Notes: generated from the sequence alone by a model not told the origin. A stretch of 64,000 nucleotides of DNA from Poriferisodalis sp965214215 (GCF_965214215.1 NZ_CBDCBD010000003.1:2790001-2854000), one strand, 5' to 3'; numbered from the stretch's first letter, positions 34,378-43,873 are shown. Numbers and translations: made by a program.

Positions 34378-36095
34378 GCCAAGCCTTGCCGCGAAACGGC
34401 GGCGATCTGCTGGTCGAGATGCTGGGATCGCTCGGCATCGACGCTGCCTTCGGTGTGGTGAGCGTCCACAACCTCCCGCTCGTCGATGCCGTGGCCCACG
34501 GCATGCGATGGGTGCCCACCCGCAGCGAGGCGGCCTCGGTGAATGCTGCCGACGGCTACGCCCGCGTGCGCGGCACGCCCGGCTGCGCGGTGACGTCGAC
34601 CGGCACGGGAGCAGCAAATGCGGCCGGGGCCTTGGTGGAGGCGCTCACGGCTGGCTCGCCGGTGCTGCACGTCACCGGGCAGATTCCCAGCGAGCATCTC
34701 GGTGCGGGACGCGGTGTCATTCATGAGACACGCGACCAGCTCGGGATGCTGCGGTCGTGCTCGGTGTGGGCGACGACGGTTGGAGCGGCGCCGTCGGTCG
34801 ACTTCGCCGAGGCGGCACGGCGACTGGGTGGCCATCCGCGTGGACCCGTCAGCTTGGAATGGCCGATCGATCTGCAATACGGCCAAACCGAGCCCTTCGA
34901 CGCAATCACGACCGACAGCTCGCGGCACACCGTCGGAGCCCCCGAATCCGACAATGACGCGTTGGAGAGCGGTGCTGTGCTCGGCACCGCAGCAGTGCCC
35001 GGACTCGACGAAGCTGCGCTGGACCGTGCCGCTGAATTCATCGCCGCAGCGAAACGACCCGTGGTGTGGGCAGGAGGTGGTGCCATCGGTTGCAGCGGCG
35101 GGATCGACCGCCTGCTGCACTGCACCGGTGCCGGGTTGTTCACCTCGAACGCGGGCCGAGGCGTACTGCCCGAATCCGACGACCGGGTCATCGGCAACTT
35201 CGCAGCGTCTGCGACAGGCGCTGAGCTGCTCGACCAAGCCGATGTGCTCATCTCGGTCGGCACGCATTTCCGATCGAACGAGACTCGCAGCTACCGGCTG
35301 GCGCTGCCACGGTGGCACATCCAGATCGACATCGACCCAGCGGCCATCGGCCGTTCGTACCCGGCAGAGGTCGGCATCGTCGGCGATGCCCGCAAAGTGG
35401 TCGACGCGCTCGTCGGCCGTCTTGCCGATCATCTCTGTGCGCCGCAGCCGGATTGGAACGACAGAATCACCGCCGCCCGCGATCAGTGCCGAGCCCAACT
35501 GCGGCGAGACATCGGACCATACGCGGCGATCTGCGACATCATGGCGGGCGTGCTCAGCGACCGGTCGCCCCGTGTGCGAGACATCACCATCCCCAACAGC
35601 TCATGGGGCAATCGCCTGCTGCCGGTGATGGATCCATCCACCAACGTGGTTCCCCGTGGAGGCGGCATCGGACAGGCGGTAGGCATGTCCATCGGCGCAT
35701 CAGTCGCGCGTGCCGACGAGCCGACCATGGTGATGGTGGGCGACGGGGGCCTGGTTCCCCAGCTCGGCGAGATGGCCACACTGGCCCAAGAAGAGCTGCC
35801 GGTCACCGTGGTCGTGTTCGACGACGGCGGCTACGGGGTACTGCGCAACACGCAGGACCGGCACCTCGGAAGGCGCTCGGGCGTGGATCTGCGCACGCCT
35901 GATCTGGCCGCGGCTGCGGCGGCGTTCGACTTCGGCTACTTCGATGTGGCGACGCCCAATGAGTTCGCCGACGCCTTCGAGTCGGCCACGGCTGCTGGGC
36001 ACCCGCAGATGATCCGGGTGGACTGCGACGCACTGGGGCCGATGCCGGTCCCCTTCGTACCGCCCGTCGAGATGCCGTCGAGCGCAGACCGATGA
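34374..36095 (+). CDS. ThDP-dependent enzyme (acetolactate synthase/benzoylformate decarboxylase family)
   Basis: 573 residues from ATG 34374, overlapping the SDR stop (ATGA). Three-domain ThDP fold: the N-terminal catalytic Glu in T-R-S-E-A-A-S-V-N-A-A-D-G-Y-A-R, a central nucleotide-binding-like domain, and a C-terminal ThDP domain with G-D-G-G-L-V and, 26 residues on, F-D-D-G-G-Y-G where the family normally has N-N or N-D. Likely a decarboxylase or carboligase acting on a 2-oxo acid, such as an aromatic one. The Mg2+-ligand change is noted as a finding. Confidence 0.85.
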   Translation: MSQALPRNGGDLLVEMLGSLGIDAAFGVVSVHNLPLVDAVAHGMRWVPTRSEAASVNAADGYARVRGTPGCAVTSTGTGAANAAGALVEALTAGSPVLHVTGQIPSEHLGAGRGVIHETRDQLGMLRSCSVWATTVGAAPSVDFAEAARRLGGHPRGPVSLEWPIDLQYGQTEPFDAITTDSSRHTVGAPESDNDALESGAVLGTAAVPGLDEAALDRAAEFIAAAKRPVVWAGGGAIGCSGGIDRLLHCTGAGLFTSNAGRGVLPESDDRVIGNFAASATGAELLDQADVLISVGTHFRSNETRSYRLALPRWHIQIDIDPAAIGRSYPAEVGIVGDARKVVDALVGRLADHLCAPQPDWNDRITAARDQCRAQLRRDIGPYAAICDIMAGVLSDRSPRVRDITIPNSSWGNRLLPVMDPSTNVVPRGGGIGQAVGMSIGASVARADEPTMVMVGDGGLVPQLGEMATLAQEELPVTVVVFDDGGYGVLRNTQDRHLGRRSGVDLRTPDLAAAAAAFDFGYFDVATPNEFADAFESATAAGHPQMIRVDCDALGPMPVPFVPPVEMPSSADR

Positions 36096-36153
36096 CCCTG
36101 CGCTTTGCACCGCACGATGACGCAAGTTGGCCAAGCAGCAAGATGATCAGATC

Positions 36154-37782
36154 GTGAGTACCACCGGTACCGATTCCGACGCCCAGACTGCGGCAGGGCT
36201 CATCTCTCGCAGTCACCTGGGCATCGAGCCGTTCTCGCTGTACCGGGCCGACTCGCTGACTGATGCTGCGTCGATGGTCGCCTCTGGCGCATGGGCACAT
36301 GCGGGCGGGATTGACGTCGCCCAGCGGCTCCGCGACGGTGAAGCGGCACCGGCCGTCGTGCCGCTGTGCAAGCCCGGTCGGGGGTCGCCCGACGGGCTGG
36401 ATGTGCTCGACGAGATCTCGCTCGGGCATGGGGTGCTGTTCATCGGGGCGGCGGTCACTCACGCCCGGATCGAAGCGGACCCGCTCGTGCGGGCTCACCG
36501 ACCGGACCTCGCCGATGCCTGGCGGACTATCGGCAACGTACGAATCCGGTCCACCGGCACGATGGGCGGCAACCTCATGGCGTTCGATGCGGGCTACGAC
36601 GCCGCGCCGATCCTGGCCGCCGCCGGAGCCTCGCTGATCTTCGTCGAGCCTGACGGGGTGCAGCGCCGCTACGCCGTAGCAGACCGGCCCCGAGACCGAT
36701 TGCTCATGGGCTGCGAAGTGCCCCTCAACGGCCATGTCGTCTATGACCGGTCGCTGAAGCCGATCGTCTCTGTTGCTGTCGGCAACGACTGTGTGGCGAT
36801 CGGTTGTGCCTATCAGGAGGTCAAGGTGCTCGCGGCCGGCAGCACAGACTCTCCCGGGGTCGGCGTGGCGCTGGCCAATCTGCCCGACCCGATTGGCGAC
36901 GTGTTCGCTTCCGCTGCCTACCGACGGCGAATGATCAACGTGCTCGTGAACCGGTGCCTGCAAGCCCACATCGAGAGAACCAGTGCCCGCGCGATCGCGG
37001 GCATCAGCCCATCCACGAGCATTGCTGCGCACGCGCCTGCCGTTTCCCGGGCCGAAGAGCACCGCGGCGACACCATCGAAACGGCCCGGCGACCGGGCGA
37101 GACCCTGACCGGCGGATCGCCGGACGGACCGCCGCACGGATTGGCCAGCGGCATGAAGGCCAGCGTGCTCGACCTTTCAATCCGACTCAACGGGGAGCCG
37201 CTTCCCATTTCTGCGCCAGCTTCGGAGGTGCTGGTAGACACCATCCGCACCCGCGCCGGCCTGGGCGGCACTCGGGTCGGCTGCGACCAAGCCGTCTGCG
37301 GCGCTTGCACGGTGTTGTTAGACGGCACGCCGACTGCGTCGTGCTCCACGTTCGCCTGGCAGGCCGACGGCTGCGAAGTGCTCACAATCGAGTCGAGCCG
37401 CATGACGGTGACGAGTTCTACGCCGAACGACTCGGCCGCTCCTCACAGCGACACAAGCAGCCCGGCCGCCGCACAGGGCGCAGCAGTCGACCCAGCCGCG
37501 ACACACAGCGAAGCGAGCGACCCGGCTGAGACGCTGCCGACAGTCCAGCGGGCGTTCGCCGAATTGAGCGCCTTCCAGTGCGGCTACTGCACACCGGGCT
37601 TGATCCTCACCGCGAGCGCCCTGCTTGCCCGCCATCGCGACCCTGACCGCACGACGATCTGCGATTGGCTCGACTCCAACATCTGCCGTTGCACCGGTTA
37701 CCTGATGGTCATCGAAGCCGTTGAGGCCGCCGCGGCAGCGCTGCGCCCCGAATCCAGCCCTGCCTCGGACGAGACACCGTGA
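36154..37782 (+). CDS. Xanthine-dehydrogenase-family FAD subunit fused to [2Fe-2S] subunit
   Basis: 542 residues from GTG 36154; TTG 36127 is an alternative. The FAD domain comes first: A-G-G-I-D-V-A-Q-R-L near residue 50, S-T-G-T-M-G-G-N-L near 140. The [2Fe-2S] part follows: plant-type G-C-D-Q-A-V-C-G-A-C-T-V-L-L-D-G, then the second cluster C-G-Y-C-T-P-G ... N-I-C-R-C-T-G-Y. A Ser/Ala/Pro-rich stretch of about 45 residues is inserted between the two iron-sulfur domains. It passes electrons from the Mo subunit just downstream, which overlaps as GTGA, to FAD. FAD-before-FeS is the reverse of common XdhA proteins. Confidence 0.85.
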   Translation: MSTTGTDSDAQTAAGLISRSHLGIEPFSLYRADSLTDAASMVASGAWAHAGGIDVAQRLRDGEAAPAVVPLCKPGRGSPDGLDVLDEISLGHGVLFIGAAVTHARIEADPLVRAHRPDLADAWRTIGNVRIRSTGTMGGNLMAFDAGYDAAPILAAAGASLIFVEPDGVQRRYAVADRPRDRLLMGCEVPLNGHVVYDRSLKPIVSVAVGNDCVAIGCAYQEVKVLAAGSTDSPGVGVALANLPDPIGDVFASAAYRRRMINVLVNRCLQAHIERTSARAIAGISPSTSIAAHAPAVSRAEEHRGDTIETARRPGETLTGGSPDGPPHGLASGMKASVLDLSIRLNGEPLPISAPASEVLVDTIRTRAGLGGTRVGCDQAVCGACTVLLDGTPTASCSTFAWQADGCEVLTIESSRMTVTSSTPNDSAAPHSDTSSPAAAQGAAVDPAATHSEASDPAETLPTVQRAFAELSAFQCGYCTPGLILTASALLARHRDPDRTTICDWLDSNICRCTGYLMVIEAVEAAAAALRPESSPASDETP

Positions 37783-40172
37783 CTCGCTCGGACGCCGCCG
37801 CGAAAGTCTCGGGCACTGCCCCCTACGCGGTCGATGTCGCTCTCGGAGGCATGCTGCACGCCAAGGTGCTGCGTTCGCCTCACCCGCACGCCCACATCAC
37901 CTGCATCAACACCGTCGCTGCCGAGCAGGCCCCAGGCGTTCGGGCTGTCCTGACGCGACGTGACTTGCTCGATGCCGAGCTCCGCGACCGCTGGGCCGTC
38001 GCTGACCGGCACCATCGGTCGACCCGCGCACCGCTCGTGGCGTCACATAGCTACGGCTACTTCATCAAGGACCAGCCGATCCTCGCGCTCGACCGGGTGC
38101 GCTACGTCGGAGACGCGGTCGTCGCCATCGCGGCAGATACCGAACTCGAAGCGGCGCGGGCACTGGAGCTGGTGCAGGTCGATTATGAGCCCCTGCCAAC
38201 CGTGGCGGATTTCGATGCCGCTTTGGCGGACGGGGCACCTGAACTGTTCCTCGAAGCCCCGCTCGCCATGACGCCCGCCTACGGCCAAGGCGCCAGCGGT
38301 GGCGCCCGACCTAGGCCCAACGTGTGCTACCGATTCGGCTACGAGACCGGTGACCCTGCCGCCTTCGACAGCTGCGACCATGTCTTCACCGACGTGTTCG
38401 GTTTCGACGGCCGCCAGCAGCACCTGCATCTCGAACCGTTCGTGTCGGTTGCTCGATGGACTGGACCTCGTTGGTCGGCCACAACCGCTGGCAGCGACGA
38501 AAGCACTACCAGCAGTCGCCTCGAACTCTGGTCGAGCTGTCAGAACCCGTTCCCGGTCCGCAAGGAAATGGCTCGACTGCTGGGTATCGGCGAACACCGG
38601 GTGCGGATGCAGGTCGGCTACCTCGGCGGCGGCTTCGGTGCCAAGAACGGCTGCAAGACCGAGCCGATCGCGACGCTGCTCGCGCTCAAAGCCGGGGCAC
38701 CCGTCCGGTACTGCCTCACGCTCGACGAAGGCTTCTTGACCATGCGCCAGCACAACGCACGGCTGACGCTGCGCACCGGCGTGATGGCCGACGGCACGCT
38801 CGTTGCCCGAGACGCAGAGGTACTGCTCGATGCGGGTGCCTATGCCGATGCGAGCCCGCTCGTGGCCGAGAAGGCCGGCTATCGGGTGGCAGGGCCGTAC
38901 CGGTGGCAGCACATCCACACGGTGACCGACGCGGTGCTCACCAACACCACCCCGGCGGGCCCATTTCGCGGTTTCGGCGGCACGCAAGCCAACTTCGCCT
39001 GCGAGAACCAGATCGACATGATCGCGGCACGGCTCGGGCTCGACCCCGTCGAGCTGCGCCGCCGCAACTTGATCGGCCTCGGTGAGCCCTACGTACCCGG
39101 CGAGTCGGCTATGGACTCCGACTTGACGGAAGGGCTCGACCTGGTGGCCAGCCATATCGGTATGGACGAGCCTCGGCCGCCGGGTCGGGGGCGTGGCGTC
39201 GCAGTCGGCTTCAAGGACTCCGGTGGGGTCAACAAGCCGGCACAGGCTCGGGTCAAGATCGCCACCAGCGGCGATGCATGGGTGCAGTGCGGCACCGTCG
39301 AGATGGGCCAGGGGGCACAGACCGCGTTGCGCGAGGTCGCGGCACGCGTGCTCGACGTGCCCCGGTCACGGGTTCACTGGTCTGACCTCGACACCGATCA
39401 CACTCCGTTCGATCAGGGTACGAACGCTTCTTCGGCGATCTCGGTGATGGGCCAAGCCGTCCAGAAGGCCGCTGAAGCCGCTCGCCTGCGCCTGCTGCTC
39501 TTCTCAGCCACAGCGCTGGGGGTGCCCCTCGAGCGAGTCGAGTTCCGGGACGGTCTCGTTTTCGTCGTGCCGCCGGACGGCATCGGCGAGCCTGAGGGCC
39601 GGCCGCTTGCCCCGCTGGTCATGGGCACCTACGGCGGGACCGGGTACGAGTTCACGGGCGAAGGCTTCTTCAAGGCTCACAGTGACAGCCATGCCCCACT
39701 CGAATCGCCGTGCGTGTCATGGGAGTACGGCTGGGGCGCAGCGGAGGTCTCCGTCGACAGCGACACCGGCGTGGTGACGGTGCACCGATTGATCGTCTCA
39801 GGCGACGCGGGGACTGTGCTGCATGAAGGCGCGTGCCGTGGCCAAGACGAGGGCGCAGCGATCATGGGACTCGGCGGTGCGCTGTTCGAGACCATGCGCT
39901 TCGACGGCGGGATGCTCGCCAACGGCAGGCTGGTCGACTATCGGATGCCCCGAGCCAGCGACCTGCCGGCGGAGTTCGTCTCGATCACCCAGGAGCAGGG
40001 CCACGGGCCAGGTCCCTTCGGCTCGAAGGGCCTCGGCGAAGGGGCGATGCTGCCCGTCGCATCAGCGATCGCGAATGCCATTGCAGATGCGACTGGGGTG
40101 CGGGTGAGCTCGATGCCCCTGACCGGCGAAACGGTGCTCGCCGCGCTCGATGCCGCACGGGACGCGCCGTGA
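37779..40172 (+). CDS. Xanthine-dehydrogenase-family molybdopterin-binding subunit
   Basis: 797 residues from GTG 37779 (GTGA overlap with the FAD/FeS gene). Aldehyde oxidase/xanthine dehydrogenase hammerhead domain first (K-V-S-G-T-A-P-Y), then the MoCo domains: G-G-G-F-G-A-K, P-F-R-G-F-G-G-T-Q, G-T-V-E-M-G-Q-G, and the active-site Glu in G-S-K-G-L-G-E-G-A. With the upstream gene it forms a complete molybdenum hydroxylase. Such enzymes hydroxylate N-heterocycles, aldehydes or aromatic CoA esters with water. The neighbours suggest an aromatic or heteroaromatic substrate rather than a purine. Confidence 0.88.
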   Translation: MTRSDAAAKVSGTAPYAVDVALGGMLHAKVLRSPHPHAHITCINTVAAEQAPGVRAVLTRRDLLDAELRDRWAVADRHHRSTRAPLVASHSYGYFIKDQPILALDRVRYVGDAVVAIAADTELEAARALELVQVDYEPLPTVADFDAALADGAPELFLEAPLAMTPAYGQGASGGARPRPNVCYRFGYETGDPAAFDSCDHVFTDVFGFDGRQQHLHLEPFVSVARWTGPRWSATTAGSDESTTSSRLELWSSCQNPFPVRKEMARLLGIGEHRVRMQVGYLGGGFGAKNGCKTEPIATLLALKAGAPVRYCLTLDEGFLTMRQHNARLTLRTGVMADGTLVARDAEVLLDAGAYADASPLVAEKAGYRVAGPYRWQHIHTVTDAVLTNTTPAGPFRGFGGTQANFACENQIDMIAARLGLDPVELRRRNLIGLGEPYVPGESAMDSDLTEGLDLVASHIGMDEPRPPGRGRGVAVGFKDSGGVNKPAQARVKIATSGDAWVQCGTVEMGQGAQTALREVAARVLDVPRSRVHWSDLDTDHTPFDQGTNASSAISVMGQAVQKAAEAARLRLLLFSATALGVPLERVEFRDGLVFVVPPDGIGEPEGRPLAPLVMGTYGGTGYEFTGEGFFKAHSDSHAPLESPCVSWEYGWGAAEVSVDSDTGVVTVHRLIVSGDAGTVLHEGACRGQDEGAAIMGLGGALFETMRFDGGMLANGRLVDYRMPRASDLPAEFVSITQEQGHGPGPFGSKGLGEGAMLPVASAIANAIADATGVRVSSMPLTGETVLAALDAARDAP

Positions 40173-41068
40173 GCGCCTCCGCCGAGGCTGCGTGGGGCGT
40201 CACTCATCTGCGACACGTCGCACTGGCATGCAGCGCCTTCGACGAGTGCCTCGACTACTACGCCGGCCCATGGGGATTGGGGCGCATGGGCGATTCTGAC
40301 GGCCAGACTGCGATCCTGCGAGGCACCGGAGCTGAGCACCATGTGCTGGAGCTGCATCGGGCCGATCGCAACGGCATCGACCACATCGGCCTCGGCCTCG
40401 TCGATGATCGGTCAGTCGACGAAGCAGCGGCAGGGTTGGCTGGCCGCGGCGTGAATCTGCTCAGCGAACCCGCCGAGCTAGACCGGCCGGGTGCCGGGTA
40501 CGGGTTCCGCATCGCCGACCCCGAAGGGCGCATTGTCGAGCTTGCGGCCCGCACTCAAGCCGTGGCAGCTCTGCCCGACGGCGCCACGCCGACCAAGATC
40601 GCCCATATCGTGCTCAACACCACCGACATCGAGGCACTGTGCGACTGGTGGTGCGACGCGCTTGGCTTCCGCGTCAGCGACTGGAGCGAACGCCAGATGG
40701 TGTTCCTGCGCTGCAACTCCGACCACCACTCCATCGCCTTCAATCGCTCCGAATGGGCGTCACTCAACCACGTGGCCTACGAGGTTCCCTCGCTCGACGC
40801 ATACATGACATCGCTCGGGCGGCTGGCCCGGGCAGGCCACGCCATCGGCTGGGGCCCCGGACGCCACGGCCCCGGCAACAACGCATTCGGCTACTTCGTG
40901 GACCCTGCGGGCATGGTGCCTGAAGTCACCGCCGAAGTGCAGCAGGTCGACGAGACCACCTGGGTGCCGCGAACTTGGCCACGCACACCCGAGCTGTCGG
41001 ATCGCTGGGGCACAGCCGGCCCGCCGTCGCCCGAGATGCGCCAGCACATGGCCGGAGCGCTCGAGTAG
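40169..41068 (+). CDS. VOC-family extradiol-type dioxygenase
   Basis: 299 residues from GTG 40169, overlapping the Mo subunit stop (GTGA). Two glyoxalase/VOC modules: the first starts T-H-L-R-H-V-A-L, the second K-I-A-H-I-V-L-N-T-T-D-I. Candidate iron ligands in the second module are His in I-A-H-I, His in L-N-H-V-A-Y-E and Glu in P-E-V-T, matching the His-His-Glu triad of type I ring-cleaving dioxygenases. The C-terminal T-W-V-P-R-T-W-P tail resembles catechol 2,3-dioxygenase relatives. Last gene of the coupled block, so ring cleavage is a sensible end step. Confidence 0.83.
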   Translation: MSASAEAAWGVTHLRHVALACSAFDECLDYYAGPWGLGRMGDSDGQTAILRGTGAEHHVLELHRADRNGIDHIGLGLVDDRSVDEAAAGLAGRGVNLLSEPAELDRPGAGYGFRIADPEGRIVELAARTQAVAALPDGATPTKIAHIVLNTTDIEALCDWWCDALGFRVSDWSERQMVFLRCNSDHHSIAFNRSEWASLNHVAYEVPSLDAYMTSLGRLARAGHAIGWGPGRHGPGNNAFGYFVDPAGMVPEVTAEVQQVDETTWVPRTWPRTPELSDRWGTAGPPSPEMRQHMAGALE

Positions 41069-41196
41069 CCAATCCTGCAGACTCGGTCGGCTCATGGCAT
41101 GTCAGGCAGACTTCGCGCTGCTCGAATTGCGCGGAAGCCCTGGCACCATGCGGTGAGATGGGGTCTCCAACCACGCAGGCGTCTACTGACACGGCA

Positions 41197-42183
41197 CTAC
41201 CCGAGGTTCCGCAGCGACGCCACCGCCTGCTCGACCGCTTCGGGGGATTCGCCGATCAGCACGATCACGGGGTCGGGTTGCGGGACAGCTGGCCCGATGC
41301 GCCAGCTGCGTCCGACTGCCTGGAGCTCGTGATGACTCCCATCGAGGCTGGCGAACCAGCCCTTCGCCCGCACCAGCGCCTCGGGTGGGGATTCAAACCA
41401 GCGGGCGACGTCGGCCACCTCCCATGGCCCCGCAGGGGCGACGGAGGCCGTCGCTACCTCGAAGGGGTGCTCGCCCGACTCTGCACGGAATATTGCCCCC
41501 CGCACGGCGGCGCCAAGCAGCACTCGGGGGTCAATGCGCCCGTGTACCGCCGGAACGACCATCCGCCCCGGTGCGATCTTGCCGATCCGGCCGATCAAGG
41601 CCGCGGCCTCGTCGCCATCCACCTCGTCGACCTTTGACAGCACCACCACATGAGACACGTCGATCTGGCGACGCACGGCGGGTCCGATACGGGCGTCTTC
41701 CAGCTGTGCGCCGATCTGCTTCGCATCCACCACAGCCACGACACCGTCGAGCGTGCAGCCCGCAGCGGACTCGACGGCGAGCGCCAGCGTCGCAGGATCG
41801 GCTACCCCGCTCGCCTCTACCACTATGGCGTCACTTGCCTGCGATCCAGCCAGCCGTTCCAGGGTCTCGGCAAGATCGTCGACGAGGGCGCAGCACGCGC
41901 AGCCGTTGGTGAGTTCCACCCGGTCTGTCGTGCGTGACGCCACTCCCAGTCCGTCGATCGCGGCGGCATCAATGTTCACCGGTCCGATGTCATTCACCAC
42001 CGCAGCTATGCGCAAGCCGGCTGGCTCCGCCAGCAACTGGCGCAGCACCGTGGTCTTGCCGCTGCCGAGGAAACCCGTCAGCACCGTGACGCCAATCGCC
42101 TTCCCGCTGGCATCACCGGGCTCGCGACGCACCGCTGCGATCGAGCCGACCGTCGCCTGCCACGCAGCCTCCAGCTCACTCAT
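41197..42183 (-). CDS. COG0523 (CobW/P47K-like) metal-chaperone GTPase
   Basis: 328 residues from ATG 42183. Walker A G-F-L-G-S-G-K-T-T, metal site T-N-G-C-A-C-C-A-L in the switch I area, L-S-K-V-D-E-V-D as the guanine-specificity motif (S-K-V-D for N-K-x-D), and a C-terminal CobW_C domain. These GTPases deliver zinc, cobalt or iron to target enzymes. It follows the amidohydrolase at 42212 by 28 nt on the same strand; that metal enzyme is an obvious client. Confidence 0.87.
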   Translation of the reverse strand: MSELEAAWQATVGSIAAVRREPGDASGKAIGVTVLTGFLGSGKTTVLRQLLAEPAGLRIAAVVNDIGPVNIDAAAIDGLGVASRTTDRVELTNGCACCALVDDLAETLERLAGSQASDAIVVEASGVADPATLALAVESAAGCTLDGVVAVVDAKQIGAQLEDARIGPAVRRQIDVSHVVVLSKVDEVDGDEAAALIGRIGKIAPGRMVVPAVHGRIDPRVLLGAAVRGAIFRAESGEHPFEVATASVAPAGPWEVADVARWFESPPEALVRAKGWFASLDGSHHELQAVGRSWRIGPAVPQPDPVIVLIGESPEAVEQAVASLRNLG

Positions 42184-42211
42184 CAGCAGCCCGTGCGCAC
42201 GATGCGCCGCG

Positions 42212-43873
42212 TCACGAGGTGGGCTCGCCTCCCAGCACCGTGTCGTGCACAGAAATGTCTCGCAGCGCCATCGGATCGACCTCGTAGGGATCGTCGTCAA
42301 GCACCGTGAAGTCAGCCAGCTTGCCGGCCTCGATCGAGCCCAGTCGGTCGTCACGGGCGAGCACGTGGGCTGCGTCGATGGTGATGGCACGCAGCGCCCG
42401 GTCGACCGAGATTCGCTCTCCCGGCGCCAAGACGGTCTTTTCGTCGGCGCCCACCCGGTTGACGGCACACCATGCCGCCAGCAACGGTGACAGCGGTGTC
42501 ACCACCAAGTTGAAGTCGCTGTGCAGCGCGAATGTGGCGCCAGCCCGCTCCAATGAGCCCAACCGTGCCGTGGCCTCGCTGCGATCGGGTCCAAAGCCAT
42601 GGTCGGCATGCAGCTGGGCCCGGAAATGCACAAAGTAGATGTTCACGCTGGCGAGCCCGCCGAGCGCTGCAAGGCGCTTCGCCTGCGCCGGTGTCGAGAT
42701 GCAGTAGTGCTCGATCGTGAAGCGGTGATCGAATCGCGGGTGCTCGGCCTGCAGTGCAGCCAGCGTGTCCAGCGTCATGTCGACGGTGCGGTCGCCGTTC
42801 GCATGGGAGTGGATCTGCACGCCTGCCTGCCAGAACGGACGCATCCGCTCAACCATGTCCTCCCACGGCACCTCCCCGGTGTGGGCGGTGTCCTCGTCGA
42901 GGTAGCCGGGCGCGTTCATCACCAACGTCATCGACGGGTACGAGCCGTCGTTCACGTACTTGACTCCGTGCGTGTTGAGCCGGTCGTCGCCCTCGGCTCG
43001 CTTGCGAGCCAGGAAGTCGAGCATCTCGCTGCCGTAGCTGCGCACCAGCTTCGGCTCGAAGGGGATCATGTAGATGCGCAGCGGAAACGTGCCTTCCGCG
43101 ATGGCAGCCGCATGGTCGTCCCACTCGGGCTCGAATCCGTCGGCCATTCCCCACACCAGGTCGGCCGTCGTGGTGACACCGGCGGCACGGGCGACCGCAC
43201 CCATGCGGTCGATGGCAGCCCGACCCGTACCCGGCCCGAAGATCGAGGCCGCTACCGGCCGGTTGGCCCGTGCCGTCGCTTCGGTCTCCACGAACCAGCC
43301 GTTCAGCCGGCCATCGGGGTAGCGGCCGAGGCCGTGGCCGATCGAATCGTCATCGACACCGATGAGCTCGAGCATCGGGGAGTTCGCATAGACGATGTGC
43401 GGCGCGTATGCGCACACCCATAGCGGCACTGAGTCGCTGATGGAGTCGAGCATGTCCCGGTCGAGGTGGCCGTCTTGGCTGGCAGGGTCGTAGCCCCATG
43501 CGGTGAGCGGTTCGCCCGGATCGCCATGCTCGGCCGCCAGCGCCCGCAGCTGATGGAGCACCGCGTCGCGGTTGGGCAGCCCTTTGCGCAGCCCGGTCGG
43601 CGAGGCCGAGTCGATCGGGCCGACGTAGTGCAGACCCATGTAGGTGCCGCTGAGCCGCAGGTGCGTGTGGGGGTCGATGAAGCCCGGCAGGATCACTTTT
43701 CCCGCGTAGCGGTCGTCGACGTCGTAAGGGATGCGCCGCAGCCACGGCCGCATCGACTCCATCGTGCCCACCGACACGATCCGCCCGTCTGCCACCGCTA
43801 CGGCATCCGCGTACGGCCTGCCGGGGTCCATCGTGTGGATCCGTGCCGCCGGGTACACCGTGATCTGGTCCAT
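42212..43873 (-). CDS. YtcJ-like metal-dependent amidohydrolase
   Basis: 553 residues from ATG 43873. Amidohydrolase_3 layout: N-terminal beta domain (A-R-I-H-T-M-D), G-F-I-D-P-H-T-H-L with the first two metal His, then I-H-S-H-A-N-G-D, F-T-I-E-H-Y and A-L-H-S-D-F, and a closing G-K-L-A-D-F-T-V-L-D-D-D-P. Members hydrolyse cyclic amides, formamides and other C-N bonds; the substrate of this one is not evident. It lies between an LLM oxidoreductase upstream (43 nt) and a metal-chaperone GTPase downstream. Confidence 0.87.
   Translation of the reverse strand: MDQITVYPAARIHTMDPGRPYADAVAVADGRIVSVGTMESMRPWLRRIPYDVDDRYAGKVILPGFIDPHTHLRLSGTYMGLHYVGPIDSASPTGLRKGLPNRDAVLHQLRALAAEHGDPGEPLTAWGYDPASQDGHLDRDMLDSISDSVPLWVCAYAPHIVYANSPMLELIGVDDDSIGHGLGRYPDGRLNGWFVETEATARANRPVAASIFGPGTGRAAIDRMGAVARAAGVTTTADLVWGMADGFEPEWDDHAAAIAEGTFPLRIYMIPFEPKLVRSYGSEMLDFLARKRAEGDDRLNTHGVKYVNDGSYPSMTLVMNAPGYLDEDTAHTGEVPWEDMVERMRPFWQAGVQIHSHANGDRTVDMTLDTLAALQAEHPRFDHRFTIEHYCISTPAQAKRLAALGGLASVNIYFVHFRAQLHADHGFGPDRSEATARLGSLERAGATFALHSDFNLVVTPLSPLLAAWCAVNRVGADEKTVLAPGERISVDRALRAITIDAAHVLARDDRLGSIEAGKLADFTVLDDDPYEVDPMALRDISVHDTVLGGEPTS

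Noticed and set aside
32548..34617. Long minus-strand open frame across the Rieske, cupin and SDR genes
   Set aside because: Antisense shadow with Arg/Gly-rich translation and no recognisable motif; the plus-strand genes are certain.
34326..37137. Long minus-strand open frames across the ThDP and FAD/FeS genes
   Set aside because: Same reason: they cross three real genes in antisense, lack sensible starts and have compositions typical of shadows.
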